Part shown: one piece after another, positions 54,824 through 64,000 of the stretch | How positions within the stretch are numbered: the stretch's first letter is position 1 | Layout of the letters: each line of letters opens with the position of its first letter | Notes under the pieces: model-generated | Seen by the model: only the letters and a program-made list of their open reading frames with translations | What the model was told of the DNA's origin: nothing | Database searches by the model: none | Program-made: the position numbers and the translations under genes | Assembly: GCF_000972845.2 (NCBI RefSeq) | Contig: NC_040022.1 | Location: 10,391,705 to 10,455,704, forward strand | Direction: 5' to 3' | DNA: 64,000 bases | From: Larimichthys crocea | Lineage: Eukaryota; Chordata; Actinopteri; Sciaenidae

Positions 54824-57364
54824 TCTTCCCAGAAATTATTTTGTAGATATTTAATTTGTTTTATGGGTATTTTGATGGCCAGTTGGTCAAAAACAACCGA
54901 AACCTCTTAAATATGTCAAGTGTTCTAATAATTATATACCACTGTATGTATGTATGTATCAATACAAGCAGCTTAACACTTCTCACAAGAGTGTTCCCTT
55001 TGAGGGACCAATAAAGTGTCTATACTATTGTATTCTATACTCAAAGACTACAGAGGTCTGAGGCGTCTTTTTTTCCTGTCTACGTGGCATTTCTCTGCTT
55101 TTATTTTCTTACACAGTTTTGTTTTGGGGTTTTTTCTCATGTTGAATGCTGTCTCTGTCATTCCCTCTAAATCTCAAACTCAAAGTGAAACTGTCACAAT
55201 ACCGGCAGCACACTTCACAATGACCACAGAGATCTGAAGTGTTCCTGTCTACGTGGTATTTCTTTACTTTACTGGTGCTTTCTTTTTTTCTTTTTTTTTC
55301 AAGTCGTGTGAGAGTTTTGGTGTGAGTTTTATGTTAGACAAAGCAGCTTATGTTAAACCCTAAATTGTTTTTTTTTCTTTTGAAGCAATACTTTTATCAA
55401 ACTATATATCAAATTCAAAGTGAAACTCTCAAAACTCTCACATTCACAGCTCGGCGGAAAGTGAGTTCAGACAACTTTTCAGATCTCCAAACTCCCAAGT
55501 CACTTCACCAGGACAAGCAGCGAATGCCACCCAAGGACAGCCAAGGACTGCGGCAGCTTCTGCAGTGTCAGACGCAGCAACACTTTGGCAACTGGGCCCC
55601 CGAACAAGGAAAAGAAACACGCATATTTGTTTAATTCTGTCATCTGCCAACTGTATGAACTGATAACAAGCCGGAAAATTTTCTTTTCTTTTTAAATGGT
55701 TTCTTAGCCACATAATACTTTACCCCAAGCCTTCTTATTCAGTAGACATTGGTCCTATATTTTCTTTTTTGATGCATGGCATGTTGGATTATTTATGTAT
55801 TTATTATCTAGACTATATTTCTTTTAGTTCCTTTTGACATTTACGGCCCATGCTTATGTGATTTTGAAATCACAAGACTGTCATTAAAAAGCTATGGCAG
55901 TTGTGGTGTCATTATTACCTATTAACAATTCATTATTTATCAGGTCGTCCCTATTTCATTCCTCACTCGTTCCTTAGTAACTACTCACAATTTTTAATTC
56001 TTTCATCTGCTGCATGTGACTTTTTGTTAAAACTCAAGTCACAACAAGCTTCTTTTTTACTTGTTTTTTTAACTTTTCAGGATGGACTAAGAACACTTGG
56101 TGTCCCCTTCTATGCTGGTCTCCTACAACCCTCAAAGCTGACTTGGTGGACAGCCTCTTGACCATCCACCTAACTCCATTTTTTTCCCGTCTATTTTAAT
56201 TGCCATTGTTATAAACTTCCCACCTGCTATAGATCAGTGTTTTTTAAGTGAATTCATACTTTTTATTTTGTCATTTCTTTTTTTTTCAGCAACTTATTTA
56301 TTATTCTTATCATATCTTATTTTATATTTACTTATATTTATTTTTATATTTTTATATGTATTTTTTTTGTTTTATTTAATATTGTATATTTGTAGTAAAG
56401 TGAATGATTTGTAATTGTTTTCCTGTAGCACTACAATCAGGCTGTGATTTCTATGTTTTGCATATGAGCATAATGTTACTCTAGACTTTCATGGCCTTAT
56501 GGAATGGTTCTAAGACTAGGACAGGTGGTTTGAACTCTCCTGAAATCTCTAAGTTGTAAACTGTGCACTAAAGGTACTTTTAACATACAGTAAGTAAATG
56601 TGCAATGTGAAACTATTTTTGTTTTTGTTTTTTTCTTATCCTAAAGCCTATTCTCTCAGATTCCACTGATATTGTATTCATATAAATGTTGTCAGTTTCA
56701 GACCTACGATTCAACAAAGGACATCATTACCTAAAATGAAAAAGTAACACTACAGTCAGTTGATTCTCCTGAACCAAAACATTTAATAAGAATGTGGTTT
56801 CAAAAGTCTGCTGCAGTGTATTCACTATTGTCTCACTGATGTTAATTGATGGAACACAACAGCATTGGTTATCTGAGAGTGGTGTGTTGTCATCAATATC
56901 AAAGCCACTATCTTTGTTACCAATACCATTCATACTTGAAGACAAAATAAATGTAGCTCACTGGGTGAATCTAATAAACTATGCTCCTCCATAAAGTTGA
57001 AGAGATTTGAAGTGAAATGACACTACCCAGCTCTGCCCACAATCTCTCGATTCTTTGATTATGCGCTGATCTACCAGTAATAACACTACGTCTCTTAAGT
57101 CCTCTCCTGGTCAGCATGAAGCGGGCAACACAGGTGTTTTCTAGTCAATGATCGCATCTCACCCTGGACGGTAATCCCAAGTCTAGAACAACTGCTATGA
57201 ATAGTGACAAAACACTAGAGGCTCTCTTGCTGTCCAGACAAGAAAGGTAGATGATGGTTTGATGGTTTGAGTGAAACCATCAACACAGCCATGAAATGCC
57301 TCTTCCACCTCACAGGTTTGTGGTTTCCATCTATGTGCCTAAGAGAAAATAAAAATGTAATGAA
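54824..57364. other. Non-coding flank with short dispersed modules
   Basis: No gene recognised. 55017-55110 (CTATACTATTGTATTCTATA, CAGAGGTCTGAGGCGT, CCTGTCTACGTGGCATTTCT) recurs at 57728-57830, and its core recurs at 55221-55275. AATAAAGTG near 55009 is a polyadenylation-like signal. 56280-56400 is AT-rich. No 3' LTR matching the retroviral 5' region was found here. Confidence 0.6.
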
Positions 57365-57403
57365 AATAATAATAACAACAACAACAATAATAATAATAAT
57401 AAC

Positions 57404-57439
<36 letters not shown>

Positions 57440-57440
57440 T
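57365..57440. repeat. (AAT)n microsatellite
   Basis: AATAATAACAACAACAACAA followed by about twenty AAT units with two AAC interruptions. Confidence 0.96.
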
Positions 57441-57559
57441 CTGCTAGGTAAGGATAAGCTGTCCAAGTCTTGAATATGCATTTCCTGGTTGGAGACTGAC
57501 TTCCTGTTTAAGGAGGAACTTCCTATGTCAGTGAAATGTGCATATACATATGTGGAAGT

Positions 57560-57702
57560 GACAAAATATGTATGTGAAAGGAGAATATATGTGTGTGAGG
57601 AGAATATATGTATGTGAAAGGAGAATATATGTGTGTGAGAGGAGAATATACGTATGTGAAAGGAGAATATATGTGTGTGGGGAGAATATATGTGTGTAAG
57701 AG
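57560..57702. repeat. Minisatellite (about 20-bp half-units)
   Basis: Alternating GTATGTGAAAGGAGAATATAT and GTGTGTGAGGAGAATATAT units, about seven in total. Confidence 0.9.
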
Positions 57703-57727
57703 GGCCAGAATGAAGAATGTCTTGAAC

Positions 57728-57830
57728 GGCCAAGTATCTATACTATTGTATTCTATTCTCAAAGACCACAGAGGTCTGAGGCGTTAGACTTTTTTTCCTG
57801 TCTACGTGGTATTTCTCTTCTTTATGTTCT
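57728..57830. repeat. Dispersed module, second copy
   Basis: Repeat of 55017-55110 with the same CAGAGGTCTGAGGCGTT and CCTGTCTACGTGG words. Confidence 0.85.
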
Positions 57831-57884
57831 TCAACACTGTGAAAAGGTCCCTGACATTGTGACCACAAGAACTGCAGCACTGCA

Positions 57885-58040
57885 TCTCTGTGTCTATACC
57901 AACCATGCAGAGCCTTCAGGTACTTCAGGACGCCAGGATGTTGAGACTTTTACCAAGCCTGCTTTTAGGTGAGTAACTTTTCAAGTTAAGTCATGCACTT
58001 TAATGTTGTACAAGGAAAGCATTGATACTTTGGTTTAACA
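57885..58040 (+). other. Leader-exon-like module, copy 2
   Basis: ATG at 57938 opens MLRLLPSLLL plus one base, then the GTGAGTAAC donor starts at 57969, as in the copy at 35055-35200. Upstream CTGTGTCTATACCAACCATG and downstream ACTTTTCAAGTT..GCACTTTAATGT are also shared. No downstream exon found. Confidence 0.4.
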
Positions 58041-58261
58041 TTTGATAGATTCTAGAGTATTGGTTAACGTGTTCAGGCTGCATGTTAATTGGGCCAAAGG
58101 AATTAAGTTCATCATTCCGAACATCTATACACCCTTTGAGAGTTCCTAGAATGAAGATGAATATCTCAATAGGTTGGCTTGTGTCATGTCTTTTATTCAG
58201 GATAATGCTTCCACCTGTTTTTTATTGTGGGTGATATGAATGCAGATATTTCTGATGGTCG

Positions 58262-58870
58262 CTGCTTATTTGCCAATCATTTCATGAAGAATGAAAGATT
58301 TGTATAACAGACAACATTCCACAATTTGTATGTGTTTTATTGATTCCTCTGAAGTCTTTGATCCTGTAAATCATGAAAAATTATTTCACATGTTGCACAA
58401 CAGACAGGTTCCTAAATCGCTATGTGTGAAATCTGTTTTTTGGTATGCTCATCAGACAGTGTATGTAAAATGATATAACTGTGTGTCTGCTCCTTTCAGT
58501 GTGTGTGATGGAGTTAGACGAGGAAGGATATTGTCGTAATGGTTAGGTTGTATGCTTTGTAGCACTATCATCAACCACTCAATGTACACTGACGATTTGG
58601 TGATTCTTTGTCCATATAGTGCCAGCCTTCAGCAGTTACTCCGGGTTCACTCTCAATATGGCTCAGACTTTGACATTAAATAAAATGCAAAGAAATGCAA
58701 TATTATGATCGTTAGGCATAGGGATGACAGAAAAATGTCATTCTCTGACTTCTCCCTGTCTGGTACTGTCCTTAACATATGTAATGAGGCTAAATACTTA
58801 GGACATTACATAACTGATGACCTGTCTGATGATGAGGTCATAAATTTGCCATGAATGTATTAAGTGTCCT
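58262..58870 (+). pseudogene. Non-LTR retrotransposon RT fragment
   Basis: MCFIDSSEVFDPVNHEKLFH (RT palm block with the FD in place of AFD), then VKSVFWYAHQTVYVKW, then in other frames VRRGRILS and, near 58615-58680, SLQQLLRVHSQYG, and EAKYLGHYITDDLSDD near 58790. This order is that of a LINE reverse transcriptase; the clade is uncertain. Stops are frequent. Gypsy element A lies directly downstream. Confidence 0.75.
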
Positions 58871-59001
58871 TGATTGATTGCAGTTTTTAATTAAAAATAT
58901 ACATACTTTGGGGTGCCATACGAAAGGATAACAGCCACTTTTTGAACCTGGATGAAAAAGTTAAATAGTTTAATAATTTTGAGACAAAGATTAATTGTGT
59001 A
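58871..59001. other. LINE remnant or flank
   Basis: No clear feature; probably the end of the LINE fragment. Confidence 0.4.
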
Positions 59002-59436
59002 TGTAGTGGCATTGTACTCTCTCGTTGCGTTGTGTATTTCACAGAAGAAGGCCGTCACTTTTGGCAAACGTCAGGGAGACAGCAAGGTCCGACTGCTCAT
59101 TTAGTATTAAAATTAACATACATAGTGAACAAAATGTAATGTACCTGGATCAACACATACAGTCAGTCCCGTTTCCCTCACACACACAAACATACATCTA
59201 AAAAATATAAAACGAAAATAAAGTACAGGTTAGCTAACCATGTGTAATTAATATAAAACAATAGCGGAGCTCACAACTAATGCACCTACCGGGGAGACAG
59301 CAAGGTCCGACTGCTGCTCTCACCCGGGATCTACGACCCTAAACTAAAGGGGTGCTGCCTTCAAGGTCAATAGGACAATTAAGTGTGTGTAAGGTTTAAT
59401 GGCAAGTGGAATCATCTTCACCTTAACTCCGTTACA
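59002..59436 (-). mobile_element. 3' LTR of Gypsy element A
   Basis: 435 bases on the minus strand from TGTAACGGAGTTAAGG (59436) to ..CAATGCCACTACA (59002). It is preceded on that strand by a purine-rich tract, AGTAGGGGGGAG, the normal primer for plus-strand DNA. A 24-base phrase with GGAGACAGCAAGGTCCGACT occurs twice in it (about 59088 and 59294). Confidence 0.8.
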
Positions 59437-59910
59437 CTCCCCCCTACTGATCTCCACTTGCCCATATAAACCAGACCAAAAGAAAGAAGAAGAAAAAACT
59501 TGACTGTACATTACATGACCCACAAACATACCAGGTAATAACACCATAACAAGAGGAGGAAATGAGTAATAAAAACAAACAAAATTTCAAAAGTGTACAG
59601 TGCTGCTAATATCACAGATACCAAATACTCAAAAGACTATTCCTTAAGTATCAGAATGAGGAAGGGTTGCAAAGCCTTCAGACACTCATAGGAAAAACAT
59701 GCCCACATGCATGTTAAATTACTTAGAAATCATGTTAGTATAACAGCACGCAAATTTACCACCTGGACACACCCATCCAGTAATCACACACAGGTGTCAA
59801 ACCATCACAGTAAAGAACAAAAAAACAGATCCTCCTAAAATTTGAAGGAACTCCTGGCTATATATAAGCCAATAACCCCATACACCTACGTAAGGCCAAT
59901 ATATGAAACA

Positions 59911-61675
59911 CTAGCGGCCAGTAAGAATTTTCTGATGCATGTTCTGAATAAGTCTGACAACTGGTCTCACAACCCTCCCATACCTTGTCTGTAGTCTCAG
60001 CAGACTGTCAGAGGAAAGGTTTTGTCCTGCCTCTGATGCAATAACAGAACCAGCATCAGAAGGCAGCAAGTCAACAGGAAGAGCAGAGACAGCAGGTCGA
60101 GAGTCAGGTAAGCCAACAGAACAGTCAGCATCAACAGCAGAACCACAAGGGTCAGACTGGATCAGTTTGTCAGATCTGGTCTCCTCTGGACTGTCAAGTC
60201 CACCTTCATCTTGACTGTCAGGATAAATTTAGTCAGGTGTGTCAGATCCTGGCTGGTCATGCCCATCCACATTGTCCATATTAGTCAACTGATCTCCTGT
60301 GGAGACTGGGAGCTGAGAGATCCAAAAGACAGTCCTGTCTTCGGGTCCACTGCTAGGGAGAACAGTTGAACCATCATGTTCAGCACCTATCACAGACTCA
60401 TTCACAGCCTCATCAGTCAGGGAACTGTCAAAGGATTCGCCATCCTCCGGATCAGCAGGGACATGTAGGAAATTCACAGGCATAATGAGGTTCCTGTGGA
60501 CCACTTTCTCCCGGTCCGTCGCACAGTTCCTAAGTCTGTGGGTGTGAGTGTTATCCTGTCTTTCCACAACAGTGTATAGGTGACTCTACCAGCAATCAGC
60601 CAGCTTCCTCCGACCTCGTTCTCCTTTGTTAGCCAACAAGACTCTGTCCCCAACCTCCACAGGCACACCCCTCACCTTGCGGTTGTAAAATGGTAAATGG
60701 ACTGTACTTATATAGCGCCTTTCTAGTCTTCCGACCACTCAAAGCGCTCTACACTACATATCTCATTCACCCCATTCACACACATTCATACTCTGATGGC
60801 ATTGGCTACCGTGCAAGGTGCCAACTGCTCATCAGTTTAAGGATCTACATATTCATACACATTCACACACCGATGGCACAGCCTTCGGGAGCAACTTGGG
60901 GTTCAGTATCTTGCCCAAGGACACTTCGGCATGCAGACCGGAGGAGCCAGGGATCGAACCGCCGATCATCTGATTAGTGGACGACCCGCTCTGCCTGTAA
61001 AGCTCAGTCTGCTTCTCTTGTTGTTTTGTGGTTAAAATCTGAGCAATCCTGACAGCTTCTGCCAAGTCACGTCGGAGACACTGGACATAGCCATCATAAT
61101 CCACCACTTGCTCATCCATGAGCACAGACTGAAACATCATGTCCACAGGTAGCCTGGGTATCCTGCCGAACATCAGCAGAAAGGGTGCAAAACCTGTGGT
61201 TTCATGGACCGTCGCATTTTAAGAGAAGGTGAGTGAACGAAGGAATTGGGGCCATCTCTGCTTGGCTCTGGGTGGAAGAGCTCTAATCATGTTCCCAGGG
61301 GTGCGATTGAAATGTTCGACTGCTCCATTGCCCATGGGATGGTAAGGTGTCGTATGAGATTTCTCAACACCAGCAACTTGAAGCATCTCTGCTATCAGGC
61401 TGCTTTCGAAGTTCGCCCCTTGGTCTGAGTGCACTCGATCTGGGAAGCCATACACATAGAAGAAGTTTTTCCAAAGTTGATGAGCGACAGCTTTAGCTGA
61501 CTGGTTGGGACAGAGGTATGCCTGTGCTAGCTTAGTGAAATGGTCAGTCACAACGAGTACATCCAAAGACTTGTTGGAGTCCTCAGCTGACCAAAAAATC
61601 AATGCAGACCAACTCAAGAGGCCTAGAAGTTTTAACACTCTCAAGTGGTGCCCTGGCCTCAGGTTCAGGAGATTT
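59911..61675 (-). pseudogene. Gypsy element A pol: integrase to C-terminus, with a SINE inside
   Basis: Minus-strand Ty3/Gypsy integrase and C-terminal region. From high coordinate: LDVLVVTDHFTKLAQAYL (first D), YGFPDRVHSDQGANFESSLI (second D), YHPMGNGAVEHFNRT (E). A TAA at about 61219-61221 interrupts the frame, which continues with ETTGFAPFLLMFGRIPRLP. At 60996-61001 a SINE interrupts the coding region; on the other side the frame resumes with NRKVRGVPVEVGDRVLLA, then a TAG, then YTVVERQDNTHTHRLRN. A stop at 60229-60231 is followed by further in-frame similarity up to RYGRVVRPVVRLIQNMHQK and the stop at 59911-59913. Everything upstream of integrase is lost at 61676, where element B begins. 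Non-functional. Confidence 0.85.
60684..61001 (-). mobile_element. tRNA-derived SINE with TGTAAA target duplication
   Basis: Common teleost repeat with GGTAAATGGACTGTACTTAT and ATAGCGCCTTTCTAGTCTTC at one end; on the minus strand, near the other end, CGGCGGTTCGATCCC is a polymerase III B box and GCAGAGCGGGTCGTCC follows the (damaged) A box. TGTAAA flanks it at 60684-60689 and 60996-61001. Removing it and one duplicate restores the phase of the element A integrase frame. Confidence 0.8.
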
Positions 61676-62176
61676 TGTTAAGACTGGTACTCCACAAAAG
61701 TTAGGACTCAGAAGCACGACTCGAAAAACAGTTAAGGGTTCAAACGCAAATCAGTTTACTAGTCAGAAGAAAGGTTCGGTACACGGTAATCAATCAGATA
61801 AGGCCAACAAATCCAAAAAGGGCTAGGCAAAGGCAGAGGTCAGTAAACAGGCAAAATCCGAAAAAACAGGAAAATCCGATCACTAGAAAATCACAAGGCT
61901 TGGACGTAAGGCACTGAGGTACAAAATGAACTGGCACAGAGAGGGGGAGAAACACAAACTAAATACACAAGAGAGGGGAGTGGTAACAAGACACAGGTGG
62001 ATCTAATGAGGGTGGGGCAGACAATAAAAACTGGAGGGAAAAAACACAGGGGCAGGAAGTGAGGCGGTCTGAAACGAGAGGAAGGGTAAGTTTCACAATA
62101 AAACAGAAATCATATAGTTTCACAATAAAACAGAAAACAAAACACATGACCTTAAGAGGATTGACGAGATGTGTCA
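61676..62176 (-). mobile_element. LTR of Gypsy element B
   Basis: About 500 bases on the minus strand. It begins TGACACATCTCGTC after the purine tract AGAGGGAGGGGTAC, and ends ..GTACCAGTCTTAACA at 61676. It abuts the integrase-coding sequence of element A, so B inserted into A. The start is placed from the purine tract and is less certain than the end. Confidence 0.65.
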
Positions 62177-64000
62177 GTACCCCTCCCTCTAGGGACGGCA
62201 CCTGACGTCCCAGGCTGATCTGGGTGACGACGTTGAAAGTCTCGAATGAGGTCTGGGTCCATAATGTTACTGGCGGAAACCCATGATCTCTCCTCAGGTC
62301 CATAACCCTCCCAGTCAACCAGATACTGACGCCCATGACCCCGATGTCGCACCGCCAGAAGTCTTTTGACGGAATACACAGGACCTCCATCGATGAACCG
62401 GGGGGTGGTGGGGGTCTGGAGGCAGGGACCAAGGAACTCTCCCTAGCAGGCTTGAGGTGGGCTACGTGGAACGTGGGATAGATCTGCATGGACCGAGGAA
62501 GTTGAAGACACAAAGCCAACGGATTAACCACCTTGGAGACAGGGAATGGGCCCACAAACCGAGGAGCTAGCTTGCAAACCAGCTAGCTTGTTGACAACCA
62601 CACCCTTTGACCTGGCCTGTAAGAAGGAGCCGGAATCCGCCCGCGATCTGCCATCCTTTTAGCCCGCGCAGAACTTCTCAGAAGCATCTGACAAACCCCA
62701 CTCCACACACGACGACAACGGCGAACGAGAGCTTGGGCTGAGGGAACGCTGACCTCCATCTCCAGGTCAGGAAACAATGGTGGCTGGAAGCCATAAGCAC
62801 ACTGGAAAGGTGAGAGCCCAGAGGAAGAACAAGGCAAGGTGTTGTGTGCGTACTCAACCCAAATGAGGTGCTTGCTCCAAGTGGCAGGATTCTGGGAAAC
62901 AAGGCAGCGAAGACCGGTTTCCAACTCCTGATTGAGCCGCTCAGTCTGACTGTTGGATTGAGGATGATAGCCAGAAGAATGTGGCTCCAAGCAGGGTACA
63001 AAACTCCTTCCAAAACCGGGACACGAACTGGGAACCTTGGTCAGACACCACATCCCTGGGGAAACCATGCAGGCGAAACACATGGGACAGCATAATCTCC
63101 GCCATCTTTTTGGCGGAGGGCAACTTGGGCAGAGGAATGAAATGAACCATCTTGTAAAATCTGTCAACAACTGTGAAAACTGTGGTGTTACCTTCTGAAG
63201 GAGGTAAGCCTGTGACAAAGTCCAGTGAAATGTCTGACCAAGGACGATGAGGGGCAGGGAGCGGATGCAAGAGACCTGGTGGAGGACGACGGGAAACCTT
63301 GCATCGGGCACAAGCTGGGCAAGCTGCTACATATTCCCCCACCTTCTTATCCATAGATGGCCACCAGATATGCTGTTTGATGACAAAAATGGTCCGCTGA
63401 ACACCAGGATGGCAAGAGAATCGGGAAGTGTGGGCCCAATGGATGACCTGGGAGCGGTGAAAAACAGGAACAAACAGGCAATTGGGGGGACACCTCTCTG
63501 GCTTCTGGATGTCAGCATTAGCCTCCTGGACCTTCTTTTCCACACTCCACATAACAGCCCCAACCACACAGGAAGGAGGCAGGATGCAAGAGGGAGACTT
63601 AGGAGATGAGACAGGGTCAAACAGATGAGACAGAACATCGGGTTTGGCATTCTTAGACCCAGGCCGGACAGGATGAAGTTGAAACGGTTAAAAAAAAGTG
63701 CCCACCTGGCATGTGTGGCGTTGAGTCGCTTAGCGGTCCGGATGTACTCCAGGTTCTTGTGATCAGTCCAAACCAGAAACGGATGCTCCACTCCCTCCAG
63801 CCAATGACGCCACTCTTCCAATGCATCCTTGACTGCCAGAAGCTCTTTGTTGCCCACATCATAATTCCTCTCAACAGGGGAAAGCTTCCTAGAGAGAGCT
63901 TGTTGTCCACTGGAGAGCGCTGTGAGAGAATAGCTCCAATGCCTATTTCAGAGGCGTCAACCTCTTCCACAAACTGCAGGCGTGGGTCAGGGAGAGAGAG
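62152..64000 (-). pseudogene. Gypsy element B (chromovirus) pol: RNase H, integrase, chromodomain; runs off window
   Basis: From the window end downward on the minus strand: [20 protein letters not shown] and [19 protein letters not shown] (RNase H), with a short deletion and frameshift near 63885; [17 protein letters not shown] and CPACARCK (integrase zinc site); [18 protein letters not shown] and [16 protein letters not shown] (catalytic D and D); after a shift near 62960, [18 protein letters not shown] (catalytic E); [23 protein letters not shown] after a stop near 62583; and near 62250-62379 [16 protein letters not shown], a chromodomain, which assigns it to the chromodomain-bearing Gypsy branch. 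At least four frame breaks make it inactive, although many motifs are well preserved, so the insertion is fairly young. Confidence 0.88.

Noticed and set aside
54824..57000. 3' LTR of the retrovirus
   Set aside because: I compared the TATA-box and leader phrases of the 5' region with this flank and found no match; the flank consists of other repeats.
57215..57733. 172-codon minus-strand frame rich in isoleucine and in HTHIFSFHIH-like repeats
   Set aside because: It is the translation of the AAT microsatellite and the adjacent minisatellite.
60229..60567. Independent 112-codon gene on the minus strand
   Set aside because: It is the C-terminal part of Gypsy element A pol after an in-frame stop, not a separate gene.

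Overview
This window is repeat-dense, non-coding-dominated chromosomal DNA from a ray-finned fish, most probably a teleost. The evidence is the set of mobile-element families: an L2-type LINE with a GATTT tail, a Rex3/RTE LINE ending in the typical GGATAA..GGAAGAAAA..GGACGGAC tail, chromodomain Ty3/Gypsy elements, a decayed Polinton/Maverick with a protein-primed B-family DNA polymerase, two tRNA-derived SINEs common in teleosts, and a class I (gamma/epsilon-like) endogenous retrovirus. I see no host gene with convincing complete structure. The species cannot be named from the sequence.

Layout. 1-2.2 kb: L2-like LINE split by a 790-base N gap. 3.0-3.4 kb: GC-rich repeat with a 32-A run. 4.4-13.6 kb: a large duplication, in which segment A (4.4-6.7 and 9.2-11.5 kb) is in direct orientation while the adjoining segment B (6.7-8.3 and 11.5-13.6 kb) is inverted; two 10-N gaps lie inside. 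14.5-25.4 kb: a chimeric Gypsy/pogo-like/Rex3 complex, of which a 2.7-kb unit is repeated three times head to tail (17,304-25,410), followed by a 10-N gap and the 3' half of Rex3. 26.2-33.4 kb: decayed Polinton (DNA polymerase and small downstream frames) cut by two solo LTRs with clear target-site duplications. 35-43.6 kb: a SINE, a possible orphan leader exon, fragments of a multi-copy gene-like family, and a 42-bp satellite (about 2.4 kb in its main block, with an internal strand switch). 44.6-54.8 kb: the endogenous retrovirus, with broken gag, one uninterrupted 1,347-codon pol, frameshifted and 3'-truncated env, then a second, circularly permuted partial copy of pol and no visible 3' LTR. 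55-59 kb: short dispersed modules, microsatellites and a LINE fragment. 59-64 kb: nested Gypsy elements on the minus strand (element A with a SINE inside it, interrupted upstream by element B, which runs off the window end).

How it works together. The window records successive insertion, duplication and rearrangement rather than a pathway. The only long intact coding region is the retroviral pol. Many paralogous copies differ mainly by one-base indels, which suggests residual long-read sequencing error; several of the strangest structures abut 10-N scaffold gaps and must be separated from assembly artefacts. The two structures I consider most worth checking are the apparent 8.1-kb inversion of the 2.7-kb array (a whole-segment flip makes Rex3 exactly continuous) and the circularly permuted pol segment whose two outer breakpoints coincide to within a few bases.
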